A stretch of DNA of 51,845 nucleotides from JACRAO01 sp964490895 (GTDB taxonomy: Bacteria > Bdellovibrionota > UBA1018). Within the stretch, counting starts at the first letter, position 1. Every line of letters begins with the position of its first letter. The stretch spans positions 1-51,845 of the forward strand of contig CAZBEI010000042.1 of assembly GCA_964490895.1 (NCBI GenBank), written 5' to 3'. Made by a program: the position numbers and the translations under genes. This document shows positions 8,822 through 17,149 of the stretch, in pieces. The notes under the pieces were generated by a model. That model was not told the DNA's origin, ran no database searches, and saw nothing but the letters and a program-made list of their open reading frames with translations.

Positions 8822-9538
8822 CTAAACTGGAAACTTTTGCCTAGCCTTTTTCTCCAGTTTTTGGTTCCAAATTTCTCCCTCTGGAGTATTGACGCTTGTA
8901 TAAATCGAAGCGTGACCCTGTTTTTCTAGCGAAGCACAAACTTCTACCATCAGGGTGTGGCCCAAAAACACAAGACTCAATGTGGAAAGTGGGCCTGCAT
9001 AAAGCCCATGTCTTAAAAACACACAGGCGTCTCCACGTCGCCCCCCCAAGTCAATGACTTTATCACAAACTTCGAAGAGCTTTTTTCCTTGAGAATGCCG
9101 CGAGCAGACACTGCGAGAGTGTTTCAAATTAGTAAAGGCGACCGTTGTTAAACCCATTTTTTTTGCTAAAGTCGCAAGTTCAATAATGCCTCCATTGATA
9201 CCAGAGTTCGAAGCCAACCAAATCATTTCTCCTTTTTGGGGATGAAGCTTTTTTAACAAAAAATTAAAGGCCCCTTCTCTTCTCTCTCTCTTTCTCAATT
9301 TTTTAGGCCCAGAAGAGGGAAGTAAAAAATCAGCTGTCACAGGAATAACAAAATAAGCTCCTCCCGCTCTATGAAAAAGCTCCTGTGGAAACAAAGCGGA
9401 GTGTCCACTTCCAAAAACATAGAGAAATTGGTTCCTCTTTACGAGCTCAATGAGCTCTCTGGAGACTTCGCTTAAAACCTTTTTATTTTTAATTAATATT
9501 TTTTTTAAATGGGGGATTGATTTATTTGCATATCTCAT
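8822..9538 (-). CDS. SIS domain protein (UPF0309-like sugar isomerase)
   Basis: A 238-residue protein with a sugar isomerase (SIS) domain across most of its length. YVFGSGHSALFPQELFHRAG (residues about 40-59) is the phosphosugar-binding loop, and MIWLASNSGINGGIIELA contains the second Ser-rich loop. Closest known type is the UPF0309 group, relatives of GmhA and phosphosugar-binding regulators. There is no HTH domain, so an enzymatic or sugar-phosphate-binding role is more likely than transcriptional control. It lies between lptD (1 nt away) and surE on the same strand, a setting that fits envelope sugar metabolism, but the substrate is unknown. Confidence 0.75.
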   Translation of the reverse strand: MRYANKSIPHLKKILIKNKKVLSEVSRELIELVKRNQFLYVFGSGHSALFPQELFHRAGGAYFVIPVTADFLLPSSGPKKLRKRERREGAFNFLLKKLHPQKGEMIWLASNSGINGGIIELATLAKKMGLTTVAFTNLKHSRSVCSRHSQGKKLFEVCDKVIDLGGRRGDACVFLRHGLYAGPLSTLSLVFLGHTLMVEVCASLEKQGHASIYTSVNTPEGEIWNQKLEKKARQKFPV

Positions 9539-9539
9539 T

Positions 9540-11891
9540 TTATTTGATCACCGTCGAAGTCACTGCGGAAAGCCCACTGTATCCTGTTCCAGTCAAATTG
9601 AGCGTTAAACCAGGATCAAAGAGCTTGCAATAAACTAAATGGTCCACAGTGGACTGCGGACAAGGAGAAACCGTATACAAGACGTCAAGTTTCCAACATT
9701 TCGAAGGGCTCTGAAATCCAAAACCAAAACCTATATTTAGAAGATGTGCTGGATCTACAAAAGTGTATTCAAGGCTCATGGTGGGAAGTATATAATCCGA
9801 AAGAGAATAATTGACTCCTGCTTTCAAATACTTTGTCTCCTCATGTGAGTTCTGTTTAAAAGTATAAAGTAAATTAAGACTTCGATCAAAGGTTAAGATT
9901 TCTTGTCTCATTGCTTTTTCAAGAGTGTAAGTCAGCCCCAAAGAAAGCGCGTGCCTGCTTTCCTTGCTTGAATTATTTCCATAGGGAAAATAATTATACT
10001 GTGCAGACAGACTCCATGTATTGAGATTAAACAGTAAATCAGAAAAAAACTTCGAGAGCGGTTTTCGATTCCCAGCTGGATTTCGATATTCTAAAAAATT
10101 AAGAGTCTGCCCTACCTTTAAATCAAACATTTTATGATAGGTTGGATTTTCTACATTCAAACTCCCAACCCTTCTAATAATCTTTGTATTAAATCCATAG
10201 GAAAGAGATTTCCCAATCGGGACAAAATACTCGTTATAGTTATCTGTGGTATCAATTGGGACTATATCGGAACTGTCAAAATGGTAGGACGAAATCCCAT
10301 TTTTTTGAGCATAGGCAATTTGGGATAGAAAAGGGTGAGCCTGGGGAGACTCAAAAATTTGAGGGATATAATTAAAAGTCAAAAGCGGGCTAATCAAATG
10401 CTTAATTTTAGGAACACCAGAATTTTGTGTGTCATAAATTTTTTCAAGTTGCGTAGAAAAATCAGCCTTGAATACCAAATACCCACGATTCAAATTTGGG
10501 ACAGAATTATGAAAAGAATAAAAGAACATTCGATATTCTAAAGAAGGAATGACTGAAAAATAATCAAATGGCCTCAAGGTGGTATACAAAAGAGGAGTGA
10601 TCGAAATACGTGTAGCCCTGCGCAAAGGATCAATTCCAGGAACGGGGTCATGAGGAGCCCCTCCTGCTGTCAGGGGATCTAAATCAAAATCACCCCCCGT
10701 TCGTGTAAAATTAGTAAATCCGAAACTGATCCCACCTGCTAAATTGTTGCCAAAGAAAAACTTATCATTTGTGGTGACAATGGCTGTCGGATAAACTTGG
10801 ACTATTTTAGGATCAAACAGGTAGGGATCTACGCTGAGTAAATTTCTGGTTCTTCGCCCTGCAACATAGGCACTCACTTGAGGGCGAGAGTAAGAAAAAA
10901 ATAAAGTTGAATTGAGCGAAGCTCCATCCGTAGGCACATCTCCCAAAAAACGACTAGGATAATAGTTGTCACTGACTTCGTAAAATCTAAATTTTTCTTC
11001 AATCCCTATAGACATTTCATGAGATTGCTCTAGCTTTATTCCAAAACGATGAGGGGTGATTTTATCGCTCCTCTTTTCTGTCGTATTGCGCGCATCAATA
11101 AACTGAGTAAAACTTTTATCACGAATATAATAAAATGCAGCCTTCCCTTCGCTACGATTAGACAGCTTGTACTCCCCTTCCCATTCAAAACGAGGACCAA
11201 ATCCCCCCCAATGCCCGAGCGAAATCTTCATGTCTAGACTTCGATTGATCGCCCAAAAAAAAGGAAATAGTACTCGAACACCTTCAGTCGCAAATTTTAA
11301 CCGAGGGGGCAAAAGACCTGTTTGACGATCTTTTTTTAAGGGAACAATAAAATAAGGAAGCCAAAACACAGGGACATCCTTAATTTTTCCAGTCACATTG
11401 GACATGTAGGCATAACCTTCGGATTCTAAATCTACATCTCCGCCTGTAAACGTCCAAGCCTGTGGACAATCCGTACACGAGGAATAATCTCCCTTATGTG
11501 TTTGGAAGTGTCCTGGCCCAAGCTTATTGATTCGTTCCCCCGTCAAGGTAAACCGCTTACTCGAAACTCTTCCCGCAATGATTGTCCCTGTACGTGTATC
11601 TAAATTAAAATGAATTTCGGATCCATAAATAATCAGGTCATTTGCAATATAGATGCAATTTCCAGTGGCATCTAGGATACGAGTCTCTTTATTAAAAATA
11701 ATTTTATCCGCAGTGAGGCTCTCACCGGGCTGATGAACTTGAGCATGCCCTGTGAGCTCAACCGTGTTTCCCCTTCGATCCCACAACGTTTTGTCTCCAG
11801 ACCAATGCATTGGACTCTGGTCGTTTACAGCTTGCGCAAAACGAGCCACAAGAAATAAGCAAATAATCCACTGCCACTTTAACCCTTTCAT
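9540..11891 (-). CDS. lptD: LPS-assembly protein LptD
   Basis: Outer-membrane beta-barrel that inserts lipopolysaccharide into the outer leaflet with LptE. A signal peptide ending near VARFAQA is followed by the OstA/LptA-like jelly-roll (about 30-170; LTADKIIFNKETRILDATGN). The barrel then covers about 200-780, with the family hallmark VFWLPYFIVPLKKDRQTGLL. Cysteine pairs (SSCTDCP near 140; CWKLDV and SPCPQS near the end) fit LptD's inter-domain disulphides. The ATG at 11891 overlaps the accD stop as ATGA, so I chose it over an upstream TTG. The gene shows the host makes LPS or LOS. Confidence 0.94.
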   Translation of the reverse strand: MKGLKWQWIICLFLVARFAQAVNDQSPMHWSGDKTLWDRRGNTVELTGHAQVHQPGESLTADKIIFNKETRILDATGNCIYIANDLIIYGSEIHFNLDTRTGTIIAGRVSSKRFTLTGERINKLGPGHFQTHKGDYSSCTDCPQAWTFTGGDVDLESEGYAYMSNVTGKIKDVPVFWLPYFIVPLKKDRQTGLLPPRLKFATEGVRVLFPFFWAINRSLDMKISLGHWGGFGPRFEWEGEYKLSNRSEGKAAFYYIRDKSFTQFIDARNTTEKRSDKITPHRFGIKLEQSHEMSIGIEEKFRFYEVSDNYYPSRFLGDVPTDGASLNSTLFFSYSRPQVSAYVAGRRTRNLLSVDPYLFDPKIVQVYPTAIVTTNDKFFFGNNLAGGISFGFTNFTRTGGDFDLDPLTAGGAPHDPVPGIDPLRRATRISITPLLYTTLRPFDYFSVIPSLEYRMFFYSFHNSVPNLNRGYLVFKADFSTQLEKIYDTQNSGVPKIKHLISPLLTFNYIPQIFESPQAHPFLSQIAYAQKNGISSYHFDSSDIVPIDTTDNYNEYFVPIGKSLSYGFNTKIIRRVGSLNVENPTYHKMFDLKVGQTLNFLEYRNPAGNRKPLSKFFSDLLFNLNTWSLSAQYNYFPYGNNSSKESRHALSLGLTYTLEKAMRQEILTFDRSLNLLYTFKQNSHEETKYLKAGVNYSLSDYILPTMSLEYTFVDPAHLLNIGFGFGFQSPSKCWKLDVLYTVSPCPQSTVDHLVYCKLFDPGLTLNLTGTGYSGLSAVTSTVIK

Positions 11892-12754
11892 GAATAACAA
11901 ACATGCTTTCCAAGTCTAGACATCCACGTTTTAACTTCTGAACTCAAATCTTTTCTGTGAACAATGCGGTCGATAAAACCATGTTTTAGCAAAAACTCAC
12001 TCCTTTGAAATCCTTGAGGCAATGTTTGACGAATCGTTTGCTCAATCACTCGGGGTCCGGCAAAACCAATAAGAGCTCCAGGCTCTGCTAAAATGACATC
12101 TCCAAGCATTGCAAAGGAAGCAGCAACACCGCCTGTTGTCGGATCAGTCAAAACCGAAATAAAGGGGATCCCTTTTTCTCTCAAGCTGTGTAGAAGCACT
12201 GTCGTTTTTGCCATTTGCATGAGAGACAATATTCCCTCCTGCATCCGAGCACCACCGCTAGCCGATACAATCACTGCAGGCAGTTTTTCTTTGAGCGAAT
12301 GCTCAAAAAGCAAGGTGACCTTTTCACCCACGACTACGCCCATGCTACCCCCCATGAACTTAAATTCAAAAACCCCCAAATGAAAGGCAAGTCCTCCAAG
12401 ATGAGCTCTGCCACAGACAAAAGCATCATTGACGGAAGTCGAACGCATCGCAGCTTTGAGACGGTCTTTGTAGGGCTTTAGATCTCCAAACTCGAGTGGA
12501 TCTCCACTCACTAAGTCTTCTGCATATTCTTCGAAACTTCCCTCATCAATGAGAAGGGCTATTCGATCAAAGGCTGATAACCTAAAGTGAAACCCGCACT
12601 CCGAGCAGACTTGAAGGTTTTCCTTCAAAATCTTGGACTGGAGGATTTCGCCACACTGAGTGCATTTTACCCAAAGTCCCTCTGGAACCTTAGAGGTACG
12701 GCTAGAAATATCAACCTTTATTTTTGGAGTTTTAAATTCATCAAACCATGCCAT
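11888..12754 (-). CDS. accD: Acetyl-CoA carboxylase carboxyltransferase subunit beta
   Basis: Beta subunit of the carboxyltransferase that makes malonyl-CoA for fatty-acid synthesis. The N-terminal zinc ribbon has Cys31/Cys34 (CTQC) and Cys50/Cys53 (CSEC). The crotonase-like body holds VIVSASGGARMQEGILSLMQ and DPTTGGVAASFAMLGDVILA. At 288 residues it is of usual length. accA is not in the window. The last bases overlap the lptD start (ATGA), so lipid precursor supply and LPS export are transcribed together here. The HD-GYP gene lies 34 nt upstream on the same strand. Confidence 0.96.
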   Translation of the reverse strand: MAWFDEFKTPKIKVDISSRTSKVPEGLWVKCTQCGEILQSKILKENLQVCSECGFHFRLSAFDRIALLIDEGSFEEYAEDLVSGDPLEFGDLKPYKDRLKAAMRSTSVNDAFVCGRAHLGGLAFHLGVFEFKFMGGSMGVVVGEKVTLLFEHSLKEKLPAVIVSASGGARMQEGILSLMQMAKTTVLLHSLREKGIPFISVLTDPTTGGVAASFAMLGDVILAEPGALIGFAGPRVIEQTIRQTLPQGFQRSEFLLKHGFIDRIVHRKDLSSEVKTWMSRLGKHVCYS

Positions 12755-12788
12755 TGAGGATGAAACTTACCAGGATTGGAAACCAGAA

Positions 12789-14051
12789 TCAATCACAGTT
12801 CGAGAGAGTGGATCCCCTATTTCCTTGCCCCATTTTTTCATTTTCAAAGGCCTGTTTAAACGCTTTCACTACAGTAGGGTCAAACTGAGTCCCACTGTAT
12901 TTTAAAACCTCGTCGTAGGCCTGGGATGCTGGCAGCCCCTTACGATAAGGCCTTGAGCTCACCATGGCATCATAAGTATCAGCCACAGCAATAATCCTTG
13001 CTGCTAGAGGGATATCTTCGCCCTTGAGTCCCAAAGGATAACCCAAACCATCCCATCTTTCGTGATGGTAACGCATTCCACCAATCACGTCTTTTAAACC
13101 CTCTACTTTTTTCATGATCTGGTACCCGAATTCAGGGTGTTGTTTCATAAATTTCCATTCTTCTGGGTCAAGGGGGGCTTCTTTTTTTAAAATTTTGTCA
13201 TCTACACCAATCTTCCCAATATCATGCAACAATGCGCTTAATCTCAATTTTTCTAATTGGTCTAAAGTTAAATTCAAATATTTTGCAATACAGAGGGAAA
13301 AGTGCAGAACTCTTTTGGTATGTCCCCCCGTATAATGGTCCTTTTTCTCAATCGACTCTGCCAAAGCTTCGACTGTATCGTAAAAGCTTTTTTTTAAGAA
13401 GGTGTAAAGCCTCGAATTTTCTATTGCAATAGTCACTTGATGACTTAAAGTCCTAAGCAATTTCAAGTCCTCTTCCTGAAAGTCAGACCACGAATGCATG
13501 GAAGGCCTGCGCGGCAAAGTCTCTAGTTTATTAATCGCTTGGAGAACTCCAATGATTTTATCTTTTGCTTGAAGAGGGACGCAGAGCATTGTTTTGACTA
13601 CAAATCCTGTTTTTTCAGTCGCTTTTCTAAAATGACGCGGGTCTTGCGCAACATCGTTGAGCATCAAACTCTCCCCCGTCAAAGCTACGGTCCCTGCAAT
13701 TGAGCTTTGATTGATGGGCAGTCTTAAATTTTTTTTGAGTTGTTTCCCAGTTTCTCCTAAGCCCACATCCCAATAGAGCTCAAACGAGTCTGGGTCCACC
13801 AATAAGAGCGACGCCGTTTCGCAGCCTAAAAGTTTGCAAGTGGCCTCTAAAGCTTTTTCGCGCACAATCTCTGGGTTCAGGGTCGAATTGAGCAAACTTG
13901 AGACTTCCATCAGAAGCTCCATTTGCTCTGCTTTGATTTGCATTTCTCGAATCGAACTTGCAATGTCTTTTTCTAAGTTTTTAATCCGTGTGATGGCGTC
14001 CTGTAGCTCTGATGGAGAGTGTTCTGAGAGAGGGTTTTTTTTAAATTTCAT
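12789..14051 (-). CDS. GAF/HD-GYP cyclic-di-GMP phosphodiesterase
   Basis: A 420-residue cytoplasmic signalling protein: coiled coil (about 12-50), GAF sensor domain (about 55-210) and HD-GYP domain (about 225-410). The HD-GYP signature is intact: ALLHDIGKIG (His276, Asp277), YHHERWDGLGYP (His329, His330; GYP at 337-339) and AVADTYDAM. It should therefore hydrolyse c-di-GMP under control of whatever the GAF domain senses. No transmembrane segment is present. The ATG lies 11 nt beyond a 9-bp hairpin in the leader whose 3' arm holds the only Shine-Dalgarno-like sequence. It precedes accD and lptD on the same strand. Confidence 0.92.
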   Translation of the reverse strand: MKFKKNPLSEHSPSELQDAITRIKNLEKDIASSIREMQIKAEQMELLMEVSSLLNSTLNPEIVREKALEATCKLLGCETASLLLVDPDSFELYWDVGLGETGKQLKKNLRLPINQSSIAGTVALTGESLMLNDVAQDPRHFRKATEKTGFVVKTMLCVPLQAKDKIIGVLQAINKLETLPRRPSMHSWSDFQEEDLKLLRTLSHQVTIAIENSRLYTFLKKSFYDTVEALAESIEKKDHYTGGHTKRVLHFSLCIAKYLNLTLDQLEKLRLSALLHDIGKIGVDDKILKKEAPLDPEEWKFMKQHPEFGYQIMKKVEGLKDVIGGMRYHHERWDGLGYPLGLKGEDIPLAARIIAVADTYDAMVSSRPYRKGLPASQAYDEVLKYSGTQFDPTVVKAFKQAFENEKMGQGNRGSTLSNCD

Positions 14052-14062
14052 GAGATAAAAGA

Positions 14063-14097
14063 GCCTCAGTGAAAAGTCATCCTAACCCCACTGAGGC
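14063..14097 (-). promoter_or_regulatory. Leader hairpin upstream of HD-GYP gene
   Basis: GCCTCAGTG (14063-14071) and CACTGAGGC (14089-14097) form a perfect 9-bp stem with a 17-nt loop, 11 nt upstream of the ATG at 14051. The arm nearest the gene reads CACTGAGGC on the mRNA and contains GAGG, the only Shine-Dalgarno-like stretch, so folding could hide the ribosome binding site. No T tract follows, so it is not an obvious terminator. It does not match the conserved core of the known c-di-GMP riboswitches. Confidence 0.45.
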
Positions 14098-14208
14098 GAC
14101 CTAGTTGTTGATTCTTTTTCCTAAATCCTTCCATGGATTTCAACCACGACCACAACTTTAAGTCTACGGGGGTTCTTGAAATGGTCAACCCCCCGAACAA
14201 TAAAACAT

Positions 14209-15096
14209 TCATTTTTTTTGAGTGCGGAGTCTAAGCGCCATTTCGTAGACGCTATTTTTAGGGATGCCAAAATATTGGCTCAACTGTCTTGCCGCTACAG
14301 ATGAGGCTACGCCAAGATTCAGAAGACACTCTAAAGTCTTAACCCAATCTAAACTTTTTTCTTTGCACTCTTTTATTAATTTATATTGGACACCCAAACA
14401 CCACTCTCCTAAATTCCCTTGGCTTGAAAGCTCTTCTTTTACTTCAGCATAAACCTGAGGGGCTAGTCCGTGAAAAAACTTTTCGTATATTTTTGTAAGT
14501 TCCTTTGCCACAATGACTTCAGCACTTGGGTCAAAAGTGCTCACTTTTTGGAGTGTCCCTTCAATTCTAAAGGGGCTCTCAAACCAGACAAAAAAATCAG
14601 ATAAGGAAGTCTCGGATGTTTTTTTTAACTCTTCCTCTTTTTCACTTTCAGTTCGTGGGAAAAAGCCTCTAAAACAAAATCTCGAGTCTATTTGCCCTGC
14701 AATCGACAAAAAGGTGGTCAACGCAGAAACTCCAGGAATGGGAGACACAGTGATCCCCAGCTTTCTCGCTTCTTGCACCAATGCCGTCCCTGGATCAGAA
14801 ATAGCAGGAGTGCCCGCATCGGTGACCAAGGCCCAACTCTCTCCTTTTAAAATGCGATCTAAAATTTTCTTTATTTCACTCTCTCTCGCATGCGCATCGT
14901 ACCTGACCAACGGTTTTTTTATTTCAAAAGCCGACAGGAGCTTTAACGTTCGGCGGGTGTCTTCGCAGAGAACTCCAGCTGAAAACTGGAGTGCCCGCAA
15001 AGCCCTTGGGGTGAGATCCTCCAAGTTTCCAATGGGAGTGCCCACTACCCAAAGCCCTTGGGGAGCCGGCAAATCTTGCCTCTTGGTTGGTTTCAT
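14209..15096 (-). CDS. rsmI: 16S rRNA 2'-O-ribose C1402 methyltransferase RsmI
   Basis: A 295-residue SAM-dependent tetrapyrrole-methylase-fold enzyme that modifies C1402 in the 16S rRNA decoding centre. Family motifs: LWVVGTPIGNLEDLTPRALR at the N terminus, CEDTRRTLKLL, WALVTDAGTPAISDPG and VSPIPGVSAL. The C-terminal region ends in an HTH-like part (VASSVAARQLSQYFGIPKNS) as in longer family members. I chose ATG 15096 because homology begins there. The frame stays open to 15183, but that would overlap the divergent STAS gene. The Shine-Dalgarno is weak. Confidence 0.92.
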   Translation of the reverse strand: MKPTKRQDLPAPQGLWVVGTPIGNLEDLTPRALRALQFSAGVLCEDTRRTLKLLSAFEIKKPLVRYDAHARESEIKKILDRILKGESWALVTDAGTPAISDPGTALVQEARKLGITVSPIPGVSALTTFLSIAGQIDSRFCFRGFFPRTESEKEEELKKTSETSLSDFFVWFESPFRIEGTLQKVSTFDPSAEVIVAKELTKIYEKFFHGLAPQVYAEVKEELSSQGNLGEWCLGVQYKLIKECKEKSLDWVKTLECLLNLGVASSVAARQLSQYFGIPKNSVYEMALRLRTQKK

Positions 15097-15159
15097 CGAA
15101 AGGAAGATAATGGAGCAGAGACACAATGAAAAGAGAAATGAACAAAGGGGAGATAATAA

Positions 15160-15522
15160 ATGGCGATGAAAACACAGTTTCAAAGGTCCGGTGACACTTT
15201 AGTGGTGAGTATCAAAGGAAAAATAGATTTTGCGTCCCAAGAGACACTCAAGGAAGATCTTTATAAACTTTTGAAGCCTCCCAAAACAGACGAGGTTCCA
15301 AAAAATATCATCTTTGACATGGGAAAACTCGAATTTGTAGGTTCCAGTGGAATTACTAGTTTTATCCAAACTCTAAAAGACTTTAATACAAAAGCCCCCA
15401 ACAAACCCTGCTACCAAAATGTTAAAAGTGAGTTTCAAAAAATCATTCGGGCTTATGACGAAGAAAATGCCTTCGAAATATCCGACCCCCAGCTTCCCAC
15501 TAAAAAGCCAATGGATCAATAA
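15160..15522 (+). CDS. STAS-domain anti-sigma factor antagonist-like protein
   Basis: A 120-residue protein that is mostly one STAS domain (about 5-105): LVVSIKGKIDFASQETLKED, then NIIFDMGKLEFVGSSGITSF. Its Ser-Ser-Gly-Ile is where SpoIIAA/RsbV proteins are phosphorylated by a partner kinase. No partner kinase or anti-sigma factor is in the window, so the pathway is unknown. The final 15 residues are a Pro- and Lys-rich tail. GGGGAG sits about 8 nt before the ATG. It is divergent from rsmI, and its end overlaps the longest possible frame of the YraN-family gene. Confidence 0.8.
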   Translation: MAMKTQFQRSGDTLVVSIKGKIDFASQETLKEDLYKLLKPPKTDEVPKNIIFDMGKLEFVGSSGITSFIQTLKDFNTKAPNKPCYQNVKSEFQKIIRAYDEENAFEISDPQLPTKKPMDQ

Positions 15523-15925
15523 CCCCAATAGCGCAGGCATAGTTTTTGCTTTGAGTTCTTCTGTGGACTCAAAAAGAGAAATCGGTTTTAAATTAGAAGC
15601 ACAAGCGAGAGCACATCTTTTGTCAAAAGGTTTTAAACTCATTGAGAAAAATTTTCTTTGCCGGGTAGGTGAAATTGACCTTATTTTTGAAGAAAAGTTA
15701 CCCTGCGGGTCTGTCGAGCTCGTTTTTGTCGAAGTCCGGGGGCGGCATCACCGGTTTTCATGGCTCAGTGGGACAGAAAGTGTAGATCTTAAAAAGCAAA
15801 TCTGTCTTAAAAAAACAATCCGATATTATCTGGCAAATTACAGAGGGTTGGCAGAATCACTCCGAATAGACATCATGGCGTGGGATGGACGGGCTTGGGC
15901 GCATACAAAGAATGTGTGGATTTGA
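15419..15925 (+). CDS. YraN/UPF0102 nuclease-fold protein
   Basis: The conserved region begins near residue 52 (EIGFKLEAQARAHLLSKGF) and includes CRVGEIDLIFEE and LVFVEVRGR. These are the restriction-endonuclease-like core, with Arg where many members have Lys in E-x-K. The first 50 residues look unlike the family, so the true start may be internal, for example TTG 15551 or GTG 15563, just after the STAS stop; I give the longest frame because no start is clearly marked. Function is unproven, though the family often neighbours rnhB and rsmI, as here. Its 3' end overlaps convergent rnhB by 53 nt. Confidence 0.78.
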   Translation: MLKVSFKKSFGLMTKKMPSKYPTPSFPLKSQWINNPNSAGIVFALSSSVDSKREIGFKLEAQARAHLLSKGFKLIEKNFLCRVGEIDLIFEEKLPCGSVELVFVEVRGRHHRFSWLSGTESVDLKKQICLKKTIRYYLANYRGLAESLRIDIMAWDGRAWAHTKNVWI

Positions 15926-16574
15926 GAGAAGCGACAGCCATCACAGGTGCAAAAGTACGGCGATGAATGGGGCTGACGCCTTGGATTTTTAGAGCTTGTG
16001 TATGTGCTCGGGTGGGATACCCCTTGTGCTGGGCCAAACCATAGCCTGGATATTGTCCATCTAATTGCTCCATAAGATCATCTCTCCAAACTTTAGCTAA
16101 AATAGAAGCGCACGCTATGCTTATGCTTTTTTGATCTCCTTTAATAATGGCTGTACCAGAAATTTTTAGATCTTTAGGCAGCCACTTGCCATCTACCAAA
16201 ACGTGGTCCACTTTATACTTGAGACAAAGATTTTCTAATGCCCTCGTCATTGCCAAGTAAGATGCATGAAAAATATTGATCCGATCTATTTCCTCGACAC
16301 TCACAACTCCGATCGAATAGCCTCTCAACCAAGTTTTGAGCAAAGGACTAATGTAGGACCGCTTTTGGGGAGATAAAAGTTTGCTGTCTTTGACTTCTTT
16401 GAGCCAAGAATGCTGCTCTTCTCCGATTATTTCTGGCACAATTGCAGCCCCTGCCACCACTGGGCCTGCAATACACCCACGCCCCACTTCGTCCAAACCT
16501 ACAATAATTCTTGCAGGGTAGCCCATTTGTTTTTCAAAAAACAAATTAGGAATTGCAGCACTGATTTTACTCAA
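15873..16574 (-). CDS. rnhB: Ribonuclease HII
   Basis: Removes ribonucleotides and RNA primers from DNA-RNA hybrids. Motifs: VGLDEVGRGCIAGPVVAGA with catalytic Asp28/Glu29, EVKDSKLLSPQKR, HVLVDGKWLP and ACASILAKVWRD. I chose a TTG start at 16574 because AAGGGGGGAG lies 6 nt upstream, homology fits, and it avoids running back into the coiled-coil gene; the frame is open to 16688. The product is 233 residues. rnhB downstream of rplS is a widely conserved order, here with one extra gene between. The 3' end overlaps the YraN-family gene on the other strand. Confidence 0.93.
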   Translation of the reverse strand: MSKISAAIPNLFFEKQMGYPARIIVGLDEVGRGCIAGPVVAGAAIVPEIIGEEQHSWLKEVKDSKLLSPQKRSYISPLLKTWLRGYSIGVVSVEEIDRINIFHASYLAMTRALENLCLKYKVDHVLVDGKWLPKDLKISGTAIIKGDQKSISIACASILAKVWRDDLMEQLDGQYPGYGLAQHKGYPTRAHTQALKIQGVSPIHRRTFAPVMAVASLKSTHSLYAPKPVHPTP

Positions 16575-16600
16575 AACACACTCCCCCCTTCTTCGTTCTA

Positions 16601-17101
16601 TTATTGCCTCAAAACCTGGGTTTTTACTAAGAGAGCCATCTGCCCTGTGAGTGCTGTCATCTGCTCTGTCAGGGTTGATACCTGACAAGATAGATCATTA
16701 ATTTGTTTAGCTATCACCTTAAAGTTCTTATCAATATCTTGAGACATCGCTTGCTGATTAACTTTTAGCTCGGCAATGTTGTGTGACATTCCCAAAATAT
16801 CCTGAGACATCCCCTGCTGATTGGCTTTTAGCTCGGCAATGTCATGTGACATTCCAACCTGATTTTCAACTAGGCTTGCAACCTGGGTAGCAATAGACTT
16901 TACATAGGTGGCTAGATTCTCCACATTATGCTCTAACCGGTCAAACCGCTGGTCTACCGTAGCAAAGCGATGACCGATTTCCGATCGCAGTGACTTGAAT
17001 TCAGACTTCATCTCATTTCGAAAAAGCAAGATCACCCCTTTATTGATCGCCTCATTGGGATTCCCGGATAAAAGATCACCTATAAAATCTTGTGTTTCCA
17101 T
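16601..17101 (-). CDS. Coiled-coil protein, member of a three-copy local family
   Basis: A 166-residue soluble protein that is almost wholly predicted coiled coil, with no signal peptide. Its N terminus (DLLSGNPNEAINKGVILLFR then NEMKSEFKSLR) matches two other genes here, at 45489-45764 and 46967-47200. The middle carries internal repeats of the type GMSHDIAELKANQQ / GMSHNIAELKVNQQ, so it has grown relative to its paralogues. It lies between rplS and rnhB on the same strand, an unusual insertion into a conserved pair. Function unknown; the heptad pattern suggests a scaffold or oligomer. A 9-bp hairpin covers its ribosome-binding region. Confidence 0.75.
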   Translation of the reverse strand: METQDFIGDLLSGNPNEAINKGVILLFRNEMKSEFKSLRSEIGHRFATVDQRFDRLEHNVENLATYVKSIATQVASLVENQVGMSHDIAELKANQQGMSQDILGMSHNIAELKVNQQAMSQDIDKNFKVIAKQINDLSCQVSTLTEQMTALTGQMALLVKTQVLRQ

Positions 17102-17109
17102 AAATACCT

Positions 17110-17133
17110 CTCTCTTTCATAAAAGAAAGAGAG
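17110..17133 (-). promoter_or_regulatory. Hairpin between rplS and coiled-coil gene
   Basis: CTCTCTTTC (17110-17118) and GAAAGAGAG (17125-17133) form a perfect 9-bp stem with loop ATAAAA. On the mRNA, the arm nearest the gene merges into GAGAGAGG, the Shine-Dalgarno of the coiled-coil gene 5-6 nt before its ATG. It may end rplS transcription poorly (no T tract) or limit translation of the downstream gene. Confidence 0.45.
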
Positions 17134-17149
17134 CAAATTTTATGCCAAA

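Noticed and set aside
14052..14208. c-di-GMP riboswitch upstream of the HD-GYP gene
   Set aside because: The region has hairpins but not the conserved GEMM core sequence.
14513..15169. Long plus-strand frame of 218 codons
   Set aside because: It is an antisense shadow of rsmI, which has all family motifs; the shadow has no recognisable domain.
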